Below, in pieces: positions 29,601 through 64,000 of a DNA stretch of 64,000 bases; the first letter of the stretch is position 1, and every line of letters begins with the position of its first letter. A model generated the notes under the pieces. It had not been told where the DNA came from, did not search any database, and saw only the letters and a program-made list of their open reading frames with translations. The stretch comes from Eulemur rufifrons (Eukaryota > Chordata > Mammalia > Primates > Lemuridae), in assembly GCF_041146395.1 (NCBI RefSeq), contig NW_027182889.1, forward strand, positions 310,001-374,000, given 5' to 3'. Made by a program: the position numbers and the translations under genes.

Positions 29601-32600
29601 TCACCAGGTTCTCCATCATCTGCCTCTGCAGAGACAGGGTCTAGGAAAGGAAGAAGTGAGGCATGCTCCCGAACCCCCAACCCAACCCTTCCCGAGCCAC
29701 CCCAGACGTCCCTGGGCCCCACTCACCAGGGATGTCTTCTGCATGGCCTGGCTGGGGTCCAGACGGGCCATCCGGGCCTCATATGCAGCCTTCAGCTTCT
29801 GGTTCTGCAGGGAGGCCTCCTCCAGTGGTGTCAGCTCTCTGGAAATGGGGACAAGCTGCCGTCCAGGCCCCAGGAAGCCCAGGGGTGCTCCGGTGACCTG
29901 AGGAGCCCTCTTCTCATCCCTCCGCACCCACTCTGGTGGTGATGGGGACAGGCAGGACATGGAGAAGGAGTGGCCTGGAGAGACCTGCTCTTTCTAACCT
30001 GCGCTGCTGAAATATAGGCCTTCGTGTTGCCGGGACTTTTGCGGAGAAGCTGCATCGGCCACTGGACTTTTATGAAGACCAGTTATGTATGTTTGGCAAT
30101 GACGTGAAACTTTTTCTTTTTTTTTTTTGAAACAGACTCTCACTCTGTTCCCTGTGATGTCAGCCTAGCTCACAGCAACCTCAAACTCCTGGGCTCAAGC
30201 GATCCTCCTGCCTTAGCCTCCTGAGTAGCTGGGACTACAGGCATGTGCCACCATGCCCGGCTAATTTTTTCTATATATATTTTTAGTTGGCCAGATAATT
30301 TCTTTCTATTTTAGTGACATGAAACTCTTTAAAGGCATTGCATGGGCCAAACAGACTAGATTTCCTGCAACCCAGGAAAGGACGAAGTCTGTCTCTACTT
30401 TAGGACAGTTGCCAATAGCCCTTCCCGCTTGAAAGCTTTTGGTTTCACCTATCTTCCTGCTGTCAGAGGTGGCAGAGTATAGGTTGTGGGAAAACAAGAC
30501 TGAGTAGGAAAAGTCCGTCTTTGGACTGAAGTCCTGTGCCTGGCCCTTCCCAGGAGCTGCACATGCAGGAATGAGGTGACTGGGAAGCGCAAAGAAGCCA
30601 CAGCAGGGCCAGGAGGGGTGGGTCCTTCCTGTGTATCCCACTTGGGGCTCTGGGCATCTTGCATCTGTGTCTTGGTGTGTTTTCATCAGTTCTAAGAATT
30701 ATCTGCCATTATCTCTTCAAGTAATGCCTCCCCTCCCATTTTTTTTCTCCTCTCTTTCTGGAACTCCAATTAACTTATGTTAGACCTTCCATCTCTCATA
30801 TTTTCTTTTTTTAAAATGCCCCTTCCCACCCCGTCTCTCATATATTTTCTGTCTTCATTTCTTTTTTGTGTCTGTGACACATTTATGGGTATCTTTTGAG
30901 CTTTTTTCCAATTCACTAATTTTCTCTTTGGCTATGTCTGCTCTGGTGTTATAAACTTGTGTATTCGTTTTTGGGTGTTTGTGGATTTTTACTGGGAGGA
31001 TATAATTTATTCTTGTTCCCAACTAGTATTTAAAAATAATTTTAGTATTGTATTTTTTGTTTTACTTTTACTTAGTTTTTTATTAGTTAGGTCAGATTTT
31101 ATAGTTTCTTATTCCCTTTAAATGTTTTCAGACTAGTTGTTTGTTTCTACAAACATAACATATAGTTATACCTTGGTGTACACGGGGGATTGATCCAGGA
31201 ACACCCCCCGCCCCCTGGGATACCAAAATCCATGGGCGCTGAAGTCCCTTATTTAAAATGGCATAGTGTTTGCATATAACCTGCACACAGCCTACTGTAT
31301 ACTTTAAACCAGCTCTAGATTACTTATGATACCTCAAACAATGTAAATACTATGTAAATAGTTGTTATGCTGTATTGTTTATTTTGTATCTTTTTTTCCA
31401 ACTATTTTCAATCTGCAGTTGGTGGAATCTGTGGATGTGGAACTCGTGGACACAGGAGCCCGACTACATATATTTAATCTGTGTCTGGTAACTCCGAAGC
31501 CCTTGCAGGTCTGTTTCTGCTATCATCCCCTCACGGTTTCCTGTTTCCTTTTGTGTTTGATTATCTTTGACTGTGTGCCACTTATTTTATGAAGGACGGA
31601 GGTGCTTTCCTCCAAAAAGAATTTGGATTTGCTTCTGCCAGACAAAAGGGTATTCCATTCCGGGACCCATTTTAACTAAGTTCCCCACAGTCAGCTCACC
31701 TTCCTGGGCCTCTAAACCTAATCCCAGACTCAGCCCCCGTCCCATCTCGCCCCATCTTACTTCTTAGAGCTTTGTGACTCTACCACCTGAAGCTTCTGGA
31801 AGATCTCAGGTGGCAGAAAAGGAGAGAGCTTCCCTCCTTCATCTGAATACACCCGGCGGTGTCGGCTGGTGGGTGAGGGGACGGGAGCAGCCACGGGCAT
31901 GGCTGGCTTCAGGCGTGTTTTCCCTGCAAGCCATACAAAGCCAGGGGTTGGCCGGGTGGGCCCACATCCCACCAAGGAGATGCAGACTTGGGGGACGCCC
32001 CGGAACTGCCTCCTGCGAAAGACCCACCGAGCTTGGCGGCCGTGGACTGGGCCCTCTCCAGACACTGCTCCGCCAGCTTCAGCATCTTGGAGGTGTCCGA
32101 GGGCACGGTTTCCCCAGCTTCTGGGAAAGGGACAAGAAGGTCGGTCACAGCTCGCTCACTCATCAGATACTTGCTGAGGTGAAAACAAGAAAGTGGAAAC
32201 GCTGGGCAGACCGACCCTCCACTCACTGCCGACCCGGCAAGCCCACCTGTCCTCACTCAGCCCTGATCACTTGCCAGGGTTCACCGCGTGGCCCTGCACA
32301 GGCTCTGTGCTTGGCCAGCCCAGCGTCACACCAACCCTGTGCCCCTCATCGGGGCCTGACTTAGGGCCTTTACCCCCCACTGAGGCTTCACTGGCAGCCA
32401 CAGCCCCCCGGGAGGCAGGACACGCAGCCTCCGCGGCCACTTCAGAGAGTCAGGGACGAGCCGAGGGGTCTCACTGCCCATCTGCCATGTGTGCACAGAC
32501 CTGCCTTCCCGTGGGCTCCACGGCACCCTCAGCCTTGCTGGCCCCACACTGCTTGCTCACCCGAGCCTTCTCTCCCTGTCCCTCTGGGATCTCTCCTGCC

Positions 32601-35056
32601 CGGAGACACCTGTGGGAGCTGCCACTGTGTGACTGTCCCTGGCCTCCACCAGCCCCAGCTCCTGACCCACCTCCCTACCCCTCTACAGCAAACCCGTGTC
32701 AGGCCCCCATTTTCTTCTCATGCCACACCCACTTTTAGCCCATGACTTCCCCCCAAATTGCCAAATACGGTGGGCCATTCAGGTTTCTGTGTCCTCTGCC
32801 ACCTCCTGCTCCCAACTTATCAATCTTGGGGTGCCAGAGTTCGGCTGAGCTCACTGGCTCCCTCGGGCACGGAGGCACCACTAGCTCTGCCTCCCTGACC
32901 CCTAACTTGCCCCCGAACTTAACGTGCTCACTGTGGAACTTTCTGTTCCTCCCCTTACAAGACTGCACCTGCCCCGTCTGGCGCAGCAAGTCTAGCCCGT
33001 TGCACCTGCAGGGCACATCCCCAAGCCATTCACTCCTCCCACCTCACAGTCCTCGCTCGAGGAGGCTCTGCCCCCACACTGGCGTCTCCCACAAAGTTCA
33101 AAGCCTCTTTGAGCTTCCCTTCATACCAGAATGACCCCACTTCTACCAAAGGTGCACAAAGCCCTGCCCCACCCACCCCTCTGGGCCTTTGCACAGCCTT
33201 CTGTTGGGGGTGCTGCCCCACCTTTGTGTGGCTCACTGCGGCCAGTGTCTTGCCCCACCCCAATCTCCACCCCCTTACCCACAGCACTGGCCCCTTCCTG
33301 CCACCAAGTCACACTGTGACAGCTCACAGTCACTGAGTGCTCACCACCTGCTGGTGACCAGGATGGAAGGACACAGGGGACGCCCCAGGCTTGGGACCCA
33401 CTGGGGGCTAAGCTGCCCACGATTTGCCCAGCATGGAAAGAGCAGCGAGGCTGAGCTGTACCTTTAGCTGTTTCCACCTCTTCCAGCAGCACCTGGGAAA
33501 TGTAGTGGATGCTCCTCAGGTATTCCGTATATGCCTCCTGTGTCCAGGAAAGAGAAATGGCAGGGATCAGACCTGTGTAGGGTAATGGCTCTTGCCATGC
33601 CTGCCTGGTGCCCTCGTGGGAAGTACAGGAGCGATGGTGTTTATCTCTGAGACACACCCAAGGGACGTCAGCCTGCAGTGTGGTCGGCTCGTCATCCCTC
33701 GGGGTTTGATCTGTGGTGCTCTGCCCAGGACACAGAGGGTATCCCCACTCTCCAGACTTGAAGGAAAACATGTCAGCCCCTGACAGTGATGTCCAAACAC
33801 TTCCTCCTACCACTTCTGCGTTAGGCAGTTGAGCCAGGGACCAGCGGCCATCGACGTCGCTCTCCCTGCCTCTCTCCAGTGCAGGAAGGAACTGACGTTC
33901 TCTTTCAGGGGCCTGGGGAAGCAGCCTCAGCAGCTGCTGTCACTTTCCACCCTACGCAACACTTTCCTTCCTGGGCAACTCAAGGGCCATTCATTCAGTG
34001 GCTTAAAAAGATGTTCCCAGAGAAGTCTGGTGTTGCACATCCTAGAATCGTTCAGGGAAATCCCTTTCCTGGAACCCAGAGTAAGTGTCCCTTGTGCACA
34101 CAGAGCCTAGTACACATGAATGCTGCCAGCTTCAAGGGACGGTGACTGCTCTGTCCAGGGCTCTCTGACAGAGCACAGGGCATCGAGAACTGTAACAGCA
34201 CAGTGTTTGTTTTATCCCAGCTGTAAAATTACCCACCTTTAATTAAGTCTCCATCTCAGAGATAAGACAGAACAGATTCCAGGCAGGATTTCTGACCTGT
34301 GGGGGCACCTGCTGCCCCGGAAAAACAACTTGGGAAGCAGCAGACTCAGGAACTAGGATGCGTTTCCTGGCACAGGCAGACCCTCCCCTCCTTGGGCAGC
34401 CCAGTGTGGCTCAGCCGGCTTTTCTGCCTGGCCCCACTTGGAGTTGGCACCCACTCTCGGGAACAAGCCACACCCTCCCCTGCCTGCCCTTCCTTCCAGA
34501 CACTCCGAAGGCGACTGCAAACAGCCACATCGTGAATGGGCGGGCAGTGGCCTTTTCTGGATTCCATACCGTATGGCAACCTGATTAAATCCACAGGGTC
34601 TCTGCCCGGAAAATACACATAAGCATGGGATTATTTGCCACATATATTTTGGAGGATTGCTTCACAGGCCCTCCTGAATACCCTGCGCAGCTAAAATCTC
34701 AGCTCTAATTCACCGACTCACTGAACAGACAGGGAAACTGAGGCCAGGAGAGCGCTGTGAGCTGTCCAAGGTCACACTGCAGACTCCGGAGCCCAGCGTC
34801 CCAACTGTGCCTCCCGCCTTCGTCCCGGGCCCCAGGAACTGCCGGTGGAGTCCGGGGTGGGCGCCCGGTCCGGTCGTCGCCCACCCGGCCCGCCGCTCGG
34901 CTGGGGTCCCTTCTGGAGCCGCCGCGGCGGCCACGCCCTGCCCCCGCGTCGCCTCACCCGGGGCCGGTTGCCAGTGTCCAGCTCGATGGCCCCGTTGGCC
35001 AGCTTCATGGCGCTCTGCAGCGGCTTCACCGCGCCGTCCCCGGCCGCAGCGGCCAT
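23639..35056 (-). CDS. VPS9D1: VPS9D1, VPS9 domain-containing 1 (complete, 15 coding exons)
   Basis: VPS9D1 carries a C-terminal VPS9 domain, the fold that gives Rab5-family guanine-nucleotide exchange. Its cellular role is poorly defined. Coding exons in transcript order: 35056-34958, 33537-33462, 32120-32028, 31923-31761, 29838-29727, 29640-29578, 29113-29061, 28971-28884, 28434-28349, 27810-27296, 26692-26563, 26225-26017, 25755-25656, 24271-24167, 23735-23639. They total 1989 bases, 662 residues; human is about 631, and the surplus is in the proline/serine-rich exon 10. The N terminus is [20 protein letters not shown]; a coiled region (exons 5-8) and then the VPS9 part (exons 11-15, with [13 protein letters not shown] and [17 protein letters not shown]) follow. 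Intron 6 has U12-type signals with a GC donor. All other introns are GT-AG. It shares a promoter with ZNF276. Confidence 0.97.
28561..28866 (-). repeat. GC-box minisatellite in VPS9D1 intron 8
   Basis: About nine diverged units of roughly 30-36 bp read GCCCCGCCCCACCGAGGGAG, then CCCCGCCCAGTCCTGG or a similar string. On the transcript strand the array is a series of GGGGCGGGG runs that begins about 17 bases after the exon 8 donor (28883/28882). It lies wholly inside intron 8 (28435-28883). Confidence 0.9.
29114..29577 (-). other. VPS9D1: VPS9D1 intron 6: U12-type signals with GC-AG ends
   Basis: On the VPS9D1 strand exon 6 ends GAG GAG ACA at 29578 and the intron opens GCATCCTTTCT, matching the minor-spliceosome donor (A/G)TATCCTTT except that position 2 is C. 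It closes CCCCTTGACTCTGCCGCCAG. The branch-like TTGAC has its A at 29126, with 12 bases between the A and exon 7, the short spacing typical of U12 introns, and there is no long pyrimidine tract. Joining here gives AREET/LQRKMEE, which matches the human protein as I recall it. No nearby GT donor restores that junction. Confidence 0.8.
30112..30313 (-). mobile_element. Partial Alu (antisense)
   Basis: It opens with a T-run and GAAACAGACTCTCACTCTGT, then runs through the right arm to CTATATATATTTTTAGTTGGCC and the linker TTTCTTTCTATTTTAG. The left arm is absent. A diagnostic piece of the linker is present. Confidence 0.88.
30690..31165 (-). mobile_element. L1-derived fragment (antisense)
   Basis: TCTTTCTGGAACTCCAATTA, then TTCCAATTCACTAATTTTCTC and related T-rich text resemble the reverse complement of old mammalian L1 sequence near ORF1. 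The ends are uncertain. It is non-coding and decayed. Confidence 0.5.
31165..31470 (+). mobile_element. MER2/Tigger-like DNA transposon remnant
   Basis: ATACCTTGGTGTACACGGGG, GATACCAAAATCCATGGGCG, TTGCATATAACCTGCACACA, GTAAATAGTTGTTATGCTGT and a closing GGTGGAATCTGTGGATGTGG follow the order of the MER2-type mariner/Tigger non-autonomous elements I know. The terminal parts are inverted relatives of one another. Confidence 0.65.
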
Positions 35057-35699
35057 GGCGCCGGGCGGGGGAGGCGGCGGCGGCCCGGGGCGGGGCGAGC
35101 GCTCGAGAGCCCGGAACGGAGCCTGCGCGGGCGCGGGAGCCGCGGAGCCGCGGACCGGCGGAAGTGGCCTGCACGCACTTCCGGCGTCCGGGCCCAGCGG
35201 ACCTGGGCCGCGGCAGGTAGAAGCGGCGGGGGCGGCGGAACCCCGGGCAGGTCCTGTCGCAGGGGGATGGTGACAGAAGCTCCTCACGGAGTTGCCGCGA
35301 GCGCCTGACGGCAAAGCCGACGCGTGTCTGTTCGTGCGCGCCCCTTCCGCTCTCGGCAGCGCGCTCCGGCACCTGCGCGCCTGCGGCCTAGGCCGGCGCT
35401 GCCCGCCCCGCGCCGCACTTTCCTGGCGGGCGAGGCGGGAGGAGCAGGTCCCGGCGGGCTGGTCGCGAGTCTGGGGAGCCTCGTCCGTCCCGCGCCCCGC
35501 ACGGCGCCCGCAGCGGGGGCAGCGGGCTCTGTCGCGGTGGGTCGGAGAGGGGAGCGGTCCGGGTCGCCCGCCTTGCCGGCCCCGCTCCCCTCTGCCCTCC
35601 TGCTCCGCTCTGCTTCCAACGCGCCAGGCGGAGCCAGACAGCGGCGGGGCCGAGCGGGGCCGAGCAGTACCCGGCCGGCCTTGGGCGGCGGCCGCCGCC
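35057..35699. promoter_or_regulatory. VPS9D1/ZNF276 bidirectional promoter
   Basis: Only 643 bases separate the VPS9D1 ATG (minus) from the ZNF276 ATG (plus). The sequence is CpG-rich and TATA-less. An inverted pair of ETS cores, GCGGAAGTG (35158-35166) and CACTTCCGG (35176-35184), lies about 110 bases from the VPS9D1 start. The shared control is inferred from spacing and composition. Confidence 0.75.
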
Positions 35700-48533
<12,834 letters not shown>

Positions 48534-48785
48534 GGCCTCCAGGTGGGACGTGGGGTTCCTCTCACAGCCCTGTGTACACGTCGCCAGGGCTGGTGGTGGT
48601 GGTGGCCTGGTGTGTAGCTCACGTGGCCTGTGAGCTGTTCTGGGACCAGTGGTTTACGTTCCTACAAACACCAGCTCACTTGGGGCCAGACAACGTATAA
48701 ATATTTGAATCCTTTCCCCAGGAAAGCAACCAAGGAGGTTTGTAATCCACTTTTTAGTGCAACAAAAGCTCCATGTTATGCTTGT

Positions 48786-48791
48786 AATAAA
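48786..48791 (+). terminator. ZNF276: ZNF276 poly(A) signal
   Basis: AATAAA lies 253 bases after the ZNF276 stop. Expected cleavage at about 48801-48821 falls inside the last FANCA coding exon on the opposite strand. Confidence 0.8.
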
Positions 48792-48795
48792 TTAT

Positions 48796-63853
<15,058 letters not shown>

Positions 63854-64000
63854 CTGTAAGTCAACTGAGAGAAGGAGGGACTCACGCGTGTGCACAAACC
63901 ACGGCAGGGTTACGGAGCACGGTGTCATTTCACCTCACCAGGTCCCGGTCCCTGTTACCATGTTATAGCAAAACTGCAGCTGCAGGAGTCTCCCAGCACG

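Larger units (their letters stand above)
29839..31760 (-). other. VPS9D1: VPS9D1 intron 4
   Basis: This intron contains a partial antisense Alu (30112-30313), an L1-like antisense segment (about 30690-31165), and a MER2/Tigger-like element (about 31165-31470). No coding exon is seen inside it. Confidence 0.8.

Noticed and set aside
34845..35308. Plus-strand open frames overlapping VPS9D1 exon 1
   Set aside because: They are the antisense of the VPS9D1 first exon and its CpG-rich promoter, with no independent support.
63854..64000. Search for FANCA exon 28 near the right edge
   Set aside because: No frame matching the expected residues with flanking AG/GT was found; the exon must lie beyond the window.

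Overview
ORGANISM. This is nuclear DNA from a mammal, and most likely a strepsirrhine primate (lemur group). Five intact or nearly intact multi-exon genes plus the last exon of a sixth lie in the order SPATA33 > CDK10 > < SPATA2L < VPS9D1 ZNF276 > < FANCA, which is the order I know from human chromosome 16q24.3. About twenty Alu elements carry a lineage-typical middle: an A-rich duplication followed by an ATATATATAGAAAAAATTAG-like linker between the arms. I know this form from lemurs and their relatives, not from human Alus. The species cannot be fixed from the window alone. LAYOUT. 1-4200: last intron and terminal exon of SPATA33 (+), full of Alus, with a retroposed Y4 RNA pseudogene. 4200-6900: intergenic, ending in a CpG-rich promoter. 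6927-14120: complete CDK10 (+, 13 coding exons, 360 codons). 14120-18501: SPATA2L (-, two coding exons, 427 codons), tail-to-tail with CDK10. 18500-20200: GC-rich SPATA2L upstream region holding a CCAAT/GC-box/ETS minisatellite. 20200-22900: intergenic, old repeats. 22933-35056: complete VPS9D1 (-, 15 coding exons, 662 codons), including an intron with minor-spliceosome signals and a GC donor. 35057-35699: bidirectional promoter. 35700-48533: complete ZNF276 (+, 11 coding exons, 621 codons). 48796 to the right edge: the 3' part of FANCA (-), the last 15 exons, equivalent to human exons 29-43, tail-to-tail with ZNF276. All exon boundaries given here were set by reading frame, splice dinucleotides and remembered human proteins, and every coding exon keeps phase. 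HOW THE GENES RELATE. They are unrelated housekeeping or regulatory genes packed closely: a cyclin-dependent kinase (CDK10), a CYLD-adaptor relative (SPATA2L), a VPS9-domain protein (VPS9D1), a ZAD/C2H2 zinc-finger protein (ZNF276) and a Fanconi anaemia core protein (FANCA). They share promoters (VPS9D1/ZNF276) or have abutting 3' ends (CDK10/SPATA2L and ZNF276/FANCA). MOST INTERESTING. The window contains no new gene system that I can support. The unusual parts are non-coding: five separate GC-rich minisatellites, two of which sit against splice sites (one made of copies of the adjacent 3' splice site) and one of which is an array of CCAAT/GC boxes; a U12-like GC-AG intron; a lost and re-formed FANCA stop codon next to the ZNF276 poly(A) signal; and a 48-bp, roughly 37-copy array in FANCA intron 29.
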